Shown: one piece after another, positions 37,882 to 49,200 of the stretch | How the letters are laid out: each line of letters opens with the position of its first letter | Numbering within the stretch: position 1 is the first letter of the stretch | Origin: Smithellaceae bacterium | Lineage (GTDB): Bacteria; Desulfobacterota; Syntrophia; Syntrophales; Smithellaceae | Direction: 5' to 3' | Length of the DNA: 64,000 nucleotides | Assembly: GCA_028693285.1 (NCBI GenBank) | Contig: JAQUVQ010000002.1 | Location: 41,626-105,625 of the forward strand | Notes under the pieces: model-generated | What the model saw: the letters and a program-made list of their open reading frames with translations, nothing else | Told to the model about the DNA's origin: nothing | Database searches by the model: none | Program-made: the position numbers and the translations under genes

Positions 37882-40800
37882 ATGATGAAGTTTTGCATAC
37901 TCATTTTCATCCTTTGCCTGCTGGCCATGCCCGGGCTTTGCAAAGCCGCTTCAGAAGAAGATGTTTATGACGCCATGTTCAACGCGGACGCCTCTCTTTT
38001 TACGACAGGCTACGGGGTTTTCCTTGACCAGGTAAAGGACGGCCAGAGATTTGGCGCTTCCATCGATGTGTTCAACAAGGCCGCCGGGTTTGCCGCCACT
38101 TACAGCAGCGTGACGACAAAAGCTTTTGCCACAGGCGATGTATCCGGCGCCGGAGAGGAAGCCATGCTGGCCGTCCTGTCCGAAATCGCCGGATGGCCGT
38201 CCGGCCAAGGCCTCCTGAAATACGTCGGTCTCTCTACGGGGGTCTTTCAGGTAGCATTGACGGCTTATTCCATCACCAAAGAGTCCTTTGCTCAGGTCAG
38301 GGCTACAAAGATTGCCCTCAACATAGAAACTCTATATGGCTGGATTGAAAGCGACCCGGTGCTGAAGCCCAAAAAGGGCAGGCAGCTCGGAGACAAGAGC
38401 GATCCGATTCCGGTCAATAATGAGTCGGTGGAATACATGTTCAGGAAGGTGGCGCAGGATGAGAGATGGCGTAATTTGTTCAAGTCCTATGTGTCGGAAG
38501 AACTCGGAGAAACCTTTCCAGAGCCCTCGACCTGGGATTGGCTCAGCATTGCCGCTGTAGACGGCTGGAAAAGCGCTCACACGGCCGAGCAGGCGGAAAT
38601 ATTCAAGGACAAGCGGCAGGTGGAAACATGGATCGCCGGTCTTCTGAGCCAGTTGAATAAATATGCCAGGGCTGTCGAGAGCGAAGTGATCCTGCGGCAG
38701 ACGTTGGCGAAGATCGAGAAGGCATCCAAGAAGATAACGCCCGAATTCCAGAAGTTTGTTGTCGGCGCCGAGGAGGCTGAAAAAAAACTTCCCGAGATCG
38801 ATGCCTATGCAAAGCAGGTTCCCACAATCATTGCCGCTGCAAAGAAAAATCAAAACTGGGACAGCCTCTACGATGTTCGGGACAAAATCGGGTATTATGC
38901 AAGAGTTTATGTAAGAGTGCTTCCCGACACGGGAAATATCGGCAAGAAGAAGCAGGCGACAAAGGCCGCCCTCAAGAACTCCTGGGTCGATGTGTCCAAG
39001 ACGCTCAAGGATATTCCCAAAACCATTAAAGAAGATTTTACTGCGCAAACCGTGACACCCCAATACAAGACCTCGATTTCACTGGCCGAGGTTTCTCCTG
39101 ATTTCATTGACATTGACGAGGTTGCCGCGAGACTGCACAAGGCGAAGTCTCTTCAGGACATGGAAGCCGAAGTGATTCTTGTCAAGGAGGATACAGAAAA
39201 AAAATACAGGACCTTTCAGGAGAACCACAACAAGGAAAATCCGGCGGGTGATCAGCATCCCGCCTATAATTCCCGGCGCGATGCGATGCTTCAGACATTG
39301 GAAAATCAGCGAAAAGCCCTGGAAGCGCAAATTGCTTCATGTGACCAATACTGCCGTTGGCTTTCCGGCGCCAATCCGTGTGGGGCGGATGGCGGCAAGA
39401 CCTGGGAGAGATGCTTCAACAGTGCGTCAGATGCCAAACGCGCCTGGGAAAAAACGGCATGGAAGCCATTGGAAGATCTGGAAACTGATAAAAAAAATTA
39501 CAATGCCAAACGAGAACTGTATGCCGGCAATATTTTTAATCAGCATGAAGCTTTGCTGAAAGCAATCGGCAGGCTGACCAATGAAGAGAGGGCAAGGTTT
39601 GCCGATATGGAAAAGCTGAAGAAGGATGCCCTGGACACTCTGGGAGCGGTGGATCAAAGCGTCCCGATCTTTTATCCGGAAACGGAAACAAAGCACTCCC
39701 AGGTAACGGCGGCGGACACGAAACAGTACCTCAACAGCTTCAGAGGCCAGAAAACCGACGGATATCTGGGCCTGCCGAAGATGAAGTTCCCGAAGTGGGG
39801 TGAGGATGGAATGGCTGTTTACGAGTATGTCCGGCGCATCGAGAGAAACGTATCCAACGAGAGACAGAATTTTGATCGATTGAGCGAAAAACACAGTCAG
39901 GCGATTCAATACATCGGGAAACTGAAAACATACCTCAAAGAAAAGGACCGGTATGAGCAGGAGATCAAGGAAGCAAAAGAAAGAATCTATGCCCTGCAAC
40001 TGCAGTCTGATCCCAAGGCGCAGGTAATCCCGGACATCGAAAAAAGAATTGCCGAAATGAAAAATGTGGAAAAGCTGGCGCTCGAAATTGAAGCTGAATT
40101 AAACAACAACTTGATCGCGGAAAATCAGAAGCAGCTTGCCGGCATAGAGGACGACCTGCAATATCTCGACTATCTGTTCAAGAGAATCGACTATTGGCGC
40201 GATGCGGTTCGGGGAAATACGCTGGCGGGATCGGTCAATGCCACTGTGGTGGAAGTAGCCGTCGCCACGGAAAACAGTGCCGGTTCAAACCATCATAAAT
40301 ACCTTGCGCCCTCATGGCAGGACTTGAGTCTTTTTGACAAAGCGAAAGCCGCCGCCGCCGCAAATGCGTTGCTGAAGGATGTCGAGCGCACCGGCATCGC
40401 CAAATGGGATCCCAACGGGGATACGGGGCTCAAGGTCATGCTGGAGAAGAAGGCCGCGGAGATAAGAAATTACTGCATCGACACGCCCGATTACGCCATC
40501 GTGAACGCCAATGTGGTGTATGCCGCAAGGATTGCCAGGATGGCCGCCGACGTGAAAGCAATCCCCGCAAGCACTTACGGAACCAATACTTATAAAGAAG
40601 GCCTCAAAAACCGCACGTTCGATGAGAAGCTCGGCGCAGCGCTTGGAAACGGCACAGCCTTTGCGATGAATATAGAGATGAAAATGAATTCGAACGAACA
40701 GACGGTTTCGGTGACGCTTGACAAAGCCAAAGAGCTGGCGGCGAGCCACGGAAACGCCACCATCAAGACGGCATCCTCCGACATGGTGAAGGCGATAGAA

Positions 40801-41598
40801 GAGCATTTGTCGCGCTACAACGCCCAGGTTGCCCAGGAGGCCAAACAATGGGAAATCGATAAAGCCAAAGCCGAGGCGGAGCAGAAACTCCAGAACGAAT
40901 GTCTCGCCAAGGGGGGGAATTATTCAAACGGCGAATGCAAAACCATTCCTGGAGGCACGGGATTAGGCACGGGCGGTTTTCCGGGCCAGTCGGGACAAGC
41001 CGCGGGTCCGGGTGCGATTGCGGCGGGCGGGCCGGCCGGAATAAATACAGGAGCGCCGCCTGCGGGCAGGGGAGCGGTAATGCCTCAGCCGCCGGGATCG
41101 GGCGCAAAAGCGCCTGCCTTCCGCCCGGACCAAACCGGTCCTGCAAAAGGCGAACCTGTCGGATTTTCAGCCTCCGCTGCCTCAAGAAATATGGGCGGCA
41201 GGTCCGGGATGGATGATAACCTCAAGGATAAAGTTAAAGATCTTTATGGCCGGTTTAAAGAAGCTTATGAGGCGAAAAATGCCTCGGGCGTGATCTACTG
41301 CCTGAGCGATCAGTGGGAATCCAGTGACGGCGGAACCCTTTCGGATCTCCAGCAGAATCTCCGGCGGACATTTCGCACCTTTGATCAAATTCAGTTTAGA
41401 ATCGAAAATATGCAGATCAGCAACATCGCGGAGGACCGGTTCCGTGTCAGCTACGACGCAGTCATCACCAGCAGAATTTACAAAAGGAACCTCAAGCACG
41501 AAGAAAAATCGAGCGTTCAGGAAGAAGTGACCATCGGGAGTTCGGGCAAGCCCAAAATATCAAAAACGCTGGGGGGAAGGTTCTGGTATGTCAAATAA
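37882..41598 (+). CDS. Locus C giant exported protein 2, C-terminal NTF2-like domain
   Basis: Start refined to MMKFCILIFILCLLAMPGLCKA; ORF opens at 37720. Shares its C-terminal domain with proteins 1, 3 and 4 and its N-terminal region with protein 4. Confidence 0.85.
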   Translation: MMKFCILIFILCLLAMPGLCKAASEEDVYDAMFNADASLFTTGYGVFLDQVKDGQRFGASIDVFNKAAGFAATYSSVTTKAFATGDVSGAGEEAMLAVLSEIAGWPSGQGLLKYVGLSTGVFQVALTAYSITKESFAQVRATKIALNIETLYGWIESDPVLKPKKGRQLGDKSDPIPVNNESVEYMFRKVAQDERWRNLFKSYVSEELGETFPEPSTWDWLSIAAVDGWKSAHTAEQAEIFKDKRQVETWIAGLLSQLNKYARAVESEVILRQTLAKIEKASKKITPEFQKFVVGAEEAEKKLPEIDAYAKQVPTIIAAAKKNQNWDSLYDVRDKIGYYARVYVRVLPDTGNIGKKKQATKAALKNSWVDVSKTLKDIPKTIKEDFTAQTVTPQYKTSISLAEVSPDFIDIDEVAARLHKAKSLQDMEAEVILVKEDTEKKYRTFQENHNKENPAGDQHPAYNSRRDAMLQTLENQRKALEAQIASCDQYCRWLSGANPCGADGGKTWERCFNSASDAKRAWEKTAWKPLEDLETDKKNYNAKRELYAGNIFNQHEALLKAIGRLTNEERARFADMEKLKKDALDTLGAVDQSVPIFYPETETKHSQVTAADTKQYLNSFRGQKTDGYLGLPKMKFPKWGEDGMAVYEYVRRIERNVSNERQNFDRLSEKHSQAIQYIGKLKTYLKEKDRYEQEIKEAKERIYALQLQSDPKAQVIPDIEKRIAEMKNVEKLALEIEAELNNNLIAENQKQLAGIEDDLQYLDYLFKRIDYWRDAVRGNTLAGSVNATVVEVAVATENSAGSNHHKYLAPSWQDLSLFDKAKAAAAANALLKDVERTGIAKWDPNGDTGLKVMLEKKAAEIRNYCIDTPDYAIVNANVVYAARIARMAADVKAIPASTYGTNTYKEGLKNRTFDEKLGAALGNGTAFAMNIEMKMNSNEQTVSVTLDKAKELAASHGNATIKTASSDMVKAIEEHLSRYNAQVAQEAKQWEIDKAKAEAEQKLQNECLAKGGNYSNGECKTIPGGTGLGTGGFPGQSGQAAGPGAIAAGGPAGINTGAPPAGRGAVMPQPPGSGAKAPAFRPDQTGPAKGEPVGFSASAASRNMGGRSGMDDNLKDKVKDLYGRFKEAYEAKNASGVIYCLSDQWESSDGGTLSDLQQNLRRTFRTFDQIQFRIENMQISNIAEDRFRVSYDAVITSRIYKRNLKHEEKSSVQEEVTIGSSGKPKISKTLGGRFWYVK

Positions 41599-41735
41599 AG
41601 CCGGTCCCGCAAACCTAAAAAGCGCTTGTGGAGCATAAAAAGTTATCATATAAAAACAGGCATGACAGATTGAAGCCGCAGGATACATCAAATGAATTTG
41701 AGAAGAATATCTATTATGAAAGGAACGGTAAAAAA

Positions 41736-43379
41736 ATGAAAACCTCTTCAATCACAGGAGTGTGCTTTTCTTCCCAAAGCTTTCGGTGGCTAACGGTGAT
41801 CCTCATGTGTTTCTTTTTTCTGGGGAATCCTTTTCTTCTGAAAGCGGAAAACGAATTTCATGCGTCCAATGAATTCAGCTACACGTATAATGACATCAGC
41901 GGTCCCGGCAGCAGCCAGTCATCCCTGCGGCAGGGTTTCAGCTACCTGAATCTTCTGAATATCAACGATCTCGGAAACTATAAAGGGTTTGATTACAATT
42001 TCAATTTCGGGCTCAAACTGACGGATGACCCGACCAACGACCAGCAAACCGCTTCCATCACCAACCTTCAGGGGAGAATCACCAACAAGGTTCACACCTT
42101 GAACCTTGGCGACACCTTCGAGACATTTTCCCAGTACGCGCTGAGTTCGGCCGTAAAAGGGGCCTCCTACCGGTTTGTTAAGGAAAACTCTTATATTCCG
42201 GAAGTGAGCCTGGTTTATGGCTATGCCTATTCGCGATGGGACAATGCCTTTGCGATTTACGACGGCCCGGTGAAAGCTGTCGCCCGGCAAGTGATGGGCG
42301 CGCGCCTCAAGGAAAATCTGGGGCAGAATTTCTGGGCGGGCTTAAGTTATGTTCAATCGCAGGATAATGACCGCGTCAATCCCACGGATTCCCTGTATCT
42401 GAACCGCGCCTATACTTTTGACATGGAATACAAACCGATTCCCGGCCTGACCGTTTCCGGAGAAGCCTCTCTTTCCGATCAGAAGGAATGGACGGGAAAT
42501 GACGGCAGCGAGACCACCCGCCACGGCGCGGCCTACAGATTGACGGCTGTGGGAGATGCGGATCCCAGCCGGGTTACGCTGGAATACGAAAGAATATCGC
42601 CCAATTTCACAACGCTGGTCGGTTCGGCAACGCCGGACAGAGAAAAGGCCAAGGCAAAATGGCGTTATAAGTACACAAAAAATATTTCGGCCAATTTAGG
42701 ATTCCTCTGGTTTAGAGACAACCTGGACGGGCAGAAAACAGCGGGGCGGACGGACTATTATAAACCGGAGATCGGCTTTACCTTGAAAAGGTTTCTGGGA
42801 AGGGCATACGGTACAGCCGACATCGCCTACAAACTGGATGTCACATCCAATAATAATACGGAAAATTATAATCATATCGTTACCTTGAACTATCAGGACC
42901 AGTTCTTCGGATTTCTGGACAGCGACACAAACCTGGGCTACACGCTTTATGACAATAAAATTTCCGTCGAGGAACGGAACAATGAGTTCACCTACAATAC
43001 CTCTTTGAGCAGCCGCCACACTTTGGGCATGGTTGTCCTGAAGCCTGCCGTGTATCTGGGCGGGTGGACGCAGCGCAGTGAGCTGGTGGTCAGCACCGAC
43101 CAGATTTATGAGTATTCCGCGGGATTCGGTCTGGATGTTCCGGATTGGAAGCTCACCTCCACCATCAAGGCCGGCCAGAACCGTCTGGATAAAAGCGTCG
43201 GCCAGGACACGGACAAGACGTTTGCCTCTTTCAACCTCAATTACCGCCCGCCGTTTCTCAAAAAGCTCAATCAGGGCATGCTGTTTTTCAGGGCTAAATA
43301 CAACGATTTCAGTTACACGAACGCCGGAAACAACTTTCGCGAAACCAGCCTGACCGCAGGTTTGATTCTTGAGATTTAA
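41736..43379 (+). CDS. Locus C outer-membrane beta-barrel-like protein
   Basis: Start refined to MKTSSITGVCFSSQSFRWLTVI. Signal peptide; repeated amphipathic beta strands ending ...FRETSLTAGLILEI. Confidence 0.75.
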   Translation: MKTSSITGVCFSSQSFRWLTVILMCFFFLGNPFLLKAENEFHASNEFSYTYNDISGPGSSQSSLRQGFSYLNLLNINDLGNYKGFDYNFNFGLKLTDDPTNDQQTASITNLQGRITNKVHTLNLGDTFETFSQYALSSAVKGASYRFVKENSYIPEVSLVYGYAYSRWDNAFAIYDGPVKAVARQVMGARLKENLGQNFWAGLSYVQSQDNDRVNPTDSLYLNRAYTFDMEYKPIPGLTVSGEASLSDQKEWTGNDGSETTRHGAAYRLTAVGDADPSRVTLEYERISPNFTTLVGSATPDREKAKAKWRYKYTKNISANLGFLWFRDNLDGQKTAGRTDYYKPEIGFTLKRFLGRAYGTADIAYKLDVTSNNNTENYNHIVTLNYQDQFFGFLDSDTNLGYTLYDNKISVEERNNEFTYNTSLSSRHTLGMVVLKPAVYLGGWTQRSELVVSTDQIYEYSAGFGLDVPDWKLTSTIKAGQNRLDKSVGQDTDKTFASFNLNYRPPFLKKLNQGMLFFRAKYNDFSYTNAGNNFRETSLTAGLILEI

Positions 43380-43403
43380 AAAGTTTTCCAAAGGAGGAAA
43401 ATC

Positions 43404-44873
43404 ATGAAATACAAAAGCAAAAGTCTGATAATGATAATGTCTTTCGCGCTTGTGCTGCTTTCTTTTGCAGGCGCTCAGGCAAAATGGTGGATTTTCGGTG
43501 AGTCGGATGAAGAGGTGTCGATCAGCTACCTTTTTGTCAACAAATCATCTTTCGATGAAACAGGCGCAAAAATAACCCTGTTCAAGGAGATGCTTCCGGA
43601 CGGCAAAATCACCATCAGCGGAAAGGCCGTCGCGGGAAAAGGGAAAATCGGCAGCGCCCGGGTCAGCCTGGACGGGAAAGAAACATGGAAGGACGCCAAC
43701 CTTTCTGAAGGCGGCGCTTTTGAGTACAGCTTCTCGCCGGAAACGGGGAAAACCTATTCTATCTTTGTCGAAGTTTCCGACACGCTGGGCAAGACCAACG
43801 ACGTTGCGGCTACCGCTCGTCAACTGACTCTTTCCGAACGCAATATCATGAGCTTTATCAGGGAAGCGCTCGACAAATTGATTGCCGCCTATGAAAACCA
43901 TGACGCAAAAACTTTCATGTCGCTGGTCAGCGAGGATTTCGCCGGAGACATGACCAATCTGGACCGTGCCATACGAAAAGATTTCAGTTCCTTTGACGAT
44001 ATTGATTTGAACTATACCCTGAACAACATCACGTCCGACAGCAAGGGCATCTCTGTTTCTTTGAGCTACCGCAGGTTGCTGATGTCGACCAAAACCGGAC
44101 AATCCGTCAAAGACAAGGGCGTTACGGAATTCGTCTTTAAAATGGGCGACAAGAGCGCAAGGATTTACAGCATGAAAAATCCGCTGATTTTCGGTATCAC
44201 CGGCGCGCCGAACGTGGCGACGGGTACCGTTGCGTCCACAACAAACGATCCCGTCATCATCGCCGACGGCAGAGGAAACGTGGCCGAGGTGCCGGCACAG
44301 ACTTTTAACCAGATTGTTATGGATGACAGCGTCAGGATCACAAACAATCCCGATGGAACTTCAACCGTAAAAACTTCCGATAAAACGATAACGGTGGACA
44401 AGAACGGACAGCAGACCAGCGGCGGCAGTAATCCCAGCGAAACGGTGGAAAAGGGCTTAAGAACCATCATTTCGTTAGGCCATCCTCCCATGGGGTTTTC
44501 TTTTGTCAATGGTGAGGTTATGACTGCTGCGGGAGATTTTATGATTACGGGCGGCGGTCCGGGATTTGGTTACGGATTTGTTGAGCCCAGTGTAACCTTT
44601 GTGGATCTTGGCGCAAAAAGTATCGGCAGCGTCAATGAAGCTCCTGCAACGGGATATGCAAATCCCGCCGGCATGGGGGTACGGTTTGAAGAGGGGCACA
44701 CATACGCCTTTAAACTGGCCAACGGCAAATATGGCCTGATGGAAGTCAAATCCGTGACGGAGGAATGGATTCCCGGAAATCCGGGCCCGCCGCCGCAGCC
44801 GCCTGCGATGAGAATCACGATGAGATTTGAATACAAATATCAGCCCAGCGGCGCACGGCAGTTTCTGCCGTAA
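43404..44873 (+). CDS. Exported protein: Ig-like N-terminal region, NTF2-like domain and C-terminal extension
   Basis: AGGAGG RBS, signal peptide; FIREALDKLIAAYENHDAKTFMSLVSEDFAGDMTNLDRAIRKDFSSFDDIDLNYTLNNI resembles the 53111-53617 product. Confidence 0.78.
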   Translation: MKYKSKSLIMIMSFALVLLSFAGAQAKWWIFGESDEEVSISYLFVNKSSFDETGAKITLFKEMLPDGKITISGKAVAGKGKIGSARVSLDGKETWKDANLSEGGAFEYSFSPETGKTYSIFVEVSDTLGKTNDVAATARQLTLSERNIMSFIREALDKLIAAYENHDAKTFMSLVSEDFAGDMTNLDRAIRKDFSSFDDIDLNYTLNNITSDSKGISVSLSYRRLLMSTKTGQSVKDKGVTEFVFKMGDKSARIYSMKNPLIFGITGAPNVATGTVASTTNDPVIIADGRGNVAEVPAQTFNQIVMDDSVRITNNPDGTSTVKTSDKTITVDKNGQQTSGGSNPSETVEKGLRTIISLGHPPMGFSFVNGEVMTAAGDFMITGGGPGFGYGFVEPSVTFVDLGAKSIGSVNEAPATGYANPAGMGVRFEEGHTYAFKLANGKYGLMEVKSVTEEWIPGNPGPPPQPPAMRITMRFEYKYQPSGARQFLP

Positions 44874-44925
44874 AGGGATTCTTGCCGGGTGACAACCGGT
44901 TGTTCCAGGAAGAAAGGTTGATAAA

Positions 44926-46203
44926 ATGCGAAGAAAGATTCAGTTCTTCGGGATTAAACCCGTATGTCTTCTGATCGTCATGACGATTGTTTTATGCTTT
45001 TCCGGGCAGTGCCTTGCAAAGGGACCTGCTCCCAAAAAGGCAAAGGCTGCCCAGCGGCAGGAAGCTCCCAAGGCTGCTGTTTTGCCGGCTCCCGCCGTGG
45101 GTAAAGCGGAGCCGGAAAAGAAGCCGGCCCCCCCCGCATCTTTTGGCGTTGCCGCACCCCGGGACGCGGCGGCCTTTTTCGAGGAAGCCCGGAAACTGGC
45201 CGCAACCGATCCTGTTTCTGCCGTTGCGCTTTACCAGCGGGGAATGATGCTGAAACCCGATGCATGGAAAGAAAGAAAGGAGCTGGCCGCCCTCTACGAA
45301 AAGCAGGGTCAGTGGAATATGGCCCTGGAGGAATATGAAGCCGTTTTCAGGGCGGACAAGTCTGCGGAGAGTTATGCCAACCGGCTGCGGATGCTGGAGA
45401 AGGCCGGTTATTTGCGAACCGCGGCGGCTGAGGCAAGGAAAGCTTTTGCTCAATATCCCGACCGGCCTCAGTTTCTTCTGCAGGCCGGTGAGCTTTTTCA
45501 CAAAGCAGGAGATGAAGCCCCCGCAACGGCCGCTCTGCAGGAATATCTGAAATTGAAGCCGGATGACGGCCGGGCGCTGATGATGCTTGGCTCCGTTTAT
45601 GAAAAATCCAAAAAGCCGGCCGACGCCCTGAACGCCTATCTTCAGGCGGAAAAAAAGATGAAAGGCAATCAGGAAGCGGCGGATGCGGCAAAAAGGCTTC
45701 GGGCCGGAAACGCCGTTGCAGGCGGGCTGACCATTTTCCTTCCCGAAGGGTGGTCTGCGGATCAAGACGGCATCTTCAACCTTCAGAGCGGGGAGCGTGT
45801 GACCGTTTCCGTGAAATCCGCCGGAAGCCCCGCCGCTCTGGCGCTGACATCCGCGAGGGATTCCATGCCGAAAGAGCCGTTTAGTGCGGAAAATCTGAAA
45901 CAAATGGAAAAATTAAAAAAAATGCGGCAGGAACTGGCTAAGAAAGATCCGGAATCCGCGAAAAACATGCCGTCCGGCATGATGCCCATTCACACCCAGG
46001 GAGATTTTGCCCAGCTGAAGGGCGCAAAAAAAGCCGTTCTTTCCACCAGTGAGACGCTTCAGCCGGGAATGGAGTCGGCCGTGTCCGTCGCCGTTCCCTC
46101 CGGAGGAAAAATATATGTCTTTTTGTGGCGGGCGTCCCTGCCCGCCGCGGACGGAGAAAAGACGTTGAGTTTGCTCCTTGGACAATCCGTCTGGCCGCTT
46201 TAA
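44926..46203 (+). CDS. Exported TPR-repeat protein
   Basis: Signal peptide, Pro/Ala linker, then A.LYEKQGQWNMALEEYEAVFRADKSAESYANRLRMLEKAGYL and later TPR-like repeats. Confidence 0.8.
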   Translation: MRRKIQFFGIKPVCLLIVMTIVLCFSGQCLAKGPAPKKAKAAQRQEAPKAAVLPAPAVGKAEPEKKPAPPASFGVAAPRDAAAFFEEARKLAATDPVSAVALYQRGMMLKPDAWKERKELAALYEKQGQWNMALEEYEAVFRADKSAESYANRLRMLEKAGYLRTAAAEARKAFAQYPDRPQFLLQAGELFHKAGDEAPATAALQEYLKLKPDDGRALMMLGSVYEKSKKPADALNAYLQAEKKMKGNQEAADAAKRLRAGNAVAGGLTIFLPEGWSADQDGIFNLQSGERVTVSVKSAGSPAALALTSARDSMPKEPFSAENLKQMEKLKKMRQELAKKDPESAKNMPSGMMPIHTQGDFAQLKGAKKAVLSTSETLQPGMESAVSVAVPSGGKIYVFLWRASLPAADGEKTLSLLLGQSVWPL

Positions 46204-46215
46204 TCGGAGGTTCTC

Positions 46216-49200
46216 ATGATGTCACGATTACTCATTTCCAATATTTGCCGCTCTCTGTTGCTGCTGTTTCTCTGCTGCTTCAATCCCCTGGCTGCTGATG
46301 CCCAGGAGTATCAGCAGGCGGCCAACGCTCTTGAAAATCTTGCCTCGGAAATCCGCATGAATGAAGCCGCCGTGGGTCAGGTGCTCATGGAGGCCATGCA
46401 GTCCAAACACGGGGATATGCAAAAATGGAACGATCTGGACGCAAAGATGGCGGAGCTGGGCCGGTCCATTGACGCCAATCTGCCTGAAATCAGCCGGAAT
46501 GCGGCGATTGTGCTTGCGCAGAATCCTGATCAATACGTGCCGAGCATCTCCCTGGGGCGGACGTTTGAAGGCAACCTTCGAATGGCGACGGACAAGAGGA
46601 AACAGCTCGGTGAACAGTGGAAGGCCGAAAACGACAAACTGATGAGTATAAACGCAAAGATTGCCAAGGTTACTGAACTTATCGGCAACGCGCAGGCAGG
46701 CTCTGCCATCGACGCTGTCATGGTGCTAAATCCTTTGCCGGATGATTTCTGGGAGTTTGGAGGAGAGGCCACAATTGCGGTTCTTGCCTTATATTCCGGG
46801 CCGGTCGGCTGGGTTGCGCTTGCCGGCACAGCAGCGGCTAAAGGCATCAGTATGGTCACCAAATCATACTACAATGCAAAAAGTTTGAAAGAACGCCTGA
46901 AGGTGTACACGGAACTAAGGGACGTCCTGCAGGAAAAGAAAAAAATCCATGAAGATAATATGAAAACGCTCCGCGACGGCGAGCAGGAAATGCGTCAGAT
47001 CGAACAGACACTGGAAAAGCACGAAAAGAAAATGACTGAATATAAGGCCAGGGTCAACTCCGCCATGGAGGCCTTAAACAATCAATACAAGAGCGCCTTT
47101 GATGCCAGAAAGCAAAAGCTGGACGAAGAAGTTCGGAAAATGGCGGACGCGCCCAAGCCGGATCTGAAGCCAAACGGATGGGTCTACGGCATGGATCCCA
47201 TTCCGCCCATTTCTTCCGGTGAGTACAGCGGTGAAGTGAACGCGATGATTTCGCAGATGAGATCTTACGCCCAGGCGGTGGAAGACGGAGGCGACCCGGA
47301 TAATTTCCAGATCATGGTCACGGACTGGCACAATCGTTTGCACGATCGGCACAAGAACATCAAAAAAGAGCTTGATCAGAAGAGAGAGGCGCACAATCAG
47401 GCCACCCAGGTTTTCTGGAGGTCGTATGACGCGGCCTCGGCGGAATATGATCGCGCCTGGCGTATCTATGTCGATTGCCGTGACGGGAGTGACCGCTGCT
47501 ACGCCTCGCTGCGGGCAGCGGGAGACCGGTATAATGCCGCTGTCAGAGCCGCCTATGCGGCGCTCCGGCCCTTCGGTCAGGCGATGATCAATCCCTACCG
47601 TGAGCTGATAAAAATCGATCAGATTCATTACCGGGTCCGGGACGCTTTCTATCCTTTCCGGGAGCGAGTGGACAATGCCGCAAAGAAAAACACCCGGGAT
47701 TTCTGGAACCAATCCCGCCTTTGGGAGACCAAATTTGACGAAACCAATGCCAAAGTTTACGATGCCGTGGCGCCTGTTCCCTACTGGATTGATCAGTGGA
47801 AAAGCCGGGCTGAAAGATTGGATGATGAGATTCAGAGCGCTCTTTACTGGGGGCGAAATATTGCGGATGTCCGGGCCGAGCTGTTGTCCACGGCAAAGGA
47901 TTTGAGGGATTTGCATAAAACCGTTCAGGAAGCGGCCAAAAAGTATGAGAGCGCCAACCAGGAGCGCATCCAGACGGCCAACAAGGCGCAAAGTGAATTG
48001 AATGGTATCCTCACCCGTTATGGACGGCTGATTAATTATTACTGGGCATCCAACTTTTCCATAGACTGGCTTGGTGATCCAATGGAATTTACGCCGCGTG
48101 CTCCGGACCAGGAAAAAAATATCACGTCGCTGGAGGAATATGTTAAGAAAAAATTCACTTTTTACGAACCGGAACATCTTAAAAAATCCCTGAAATTGGA
48201 TATTCCGGGGATTGCCGCACAATACGAGAACAAAGCCCGGGAACTGACGTTTTACACGGACTGGGTCGATACGTATCGCCATCGCGCATCGACGGCAGTC
48301 GGCGCTTTAGACAGAATCAGCGTGGAAAAGACGGGTCAGTACTTTTATTCCGACCGGGGAGGAACGGTTCCGGAGGTTCTGTCGAAGGAATTTGGTAAAC
48401 CGCCCTGGTCAACCATTGCCCAGGATGCGGAAAAGTATGTATCCAAGGGAGATTTCGCGTCACTTCCCTGGGGAAAGTTTCAATCCTGGGAGAACCTTGG
48501 AATATGGCAGAAACTTTACGCCGGGCAAACGCTCCTGCTGAATAAGCTGAACAAGGATGCCAAAAACTACGTTCAGGCAAGGTCCAATGGATGGTTTATG
48601 GCGGTTCCCGCACAAACGATGGACCCCCTGATCGAAAACTGGAAAAAACTGCGCGAGGTTAGCGAACGCTTCGACAAGCTGGCCAAGCCCGAACATGACA
48701 AACTTGCCGGCGGTCAGGAACAGGCGCAAAAGGAAGCCCAGCCTGTTTTCGAAACCTGGGGCAAGATGCCCAAGTATTCGCGGGATATGGTGGCGGAGGA
48801 ATACAGGCGTTTTTCCAATGCATACAACTGGCTCCAAGACTATATCAGAAGCAAATTCGATGCGACCAGGACCACTCTTCAGCCGCCGAACAACTCCGTC
48901 GCCGTCAATCTGGACAACCTGATTCTGGGCTATGCTCCGGCTTATGAAAAATGGAAAAAACAGCAGGAAGAAGCCGACCGGCGCGCTGAAGAACAGAGGC
49001 GCCAGTGGGAAGCGGCGGAAAAAGCCCGCCTCGAGAAGGAAAAGAAGCAGGCGGAAGAAGAGGCGCAAAGAGCCGCCAGGGCAATCGAAGAAGAAAAGAA
49101 GAGGGCCCAGGAAAATCTTTCCCTGGTCAAGGATTTTTATGTCCGCTTCAAGGAAGCCTACGAAGAAAGAAATGATTCGCGGGTGATCAGCATGATCAGC

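Noticed and set aside
47074-48282. 402-aa minus-strand ORF
   Set aside because: Antisense to locus C giant 3; no recognisable domain.
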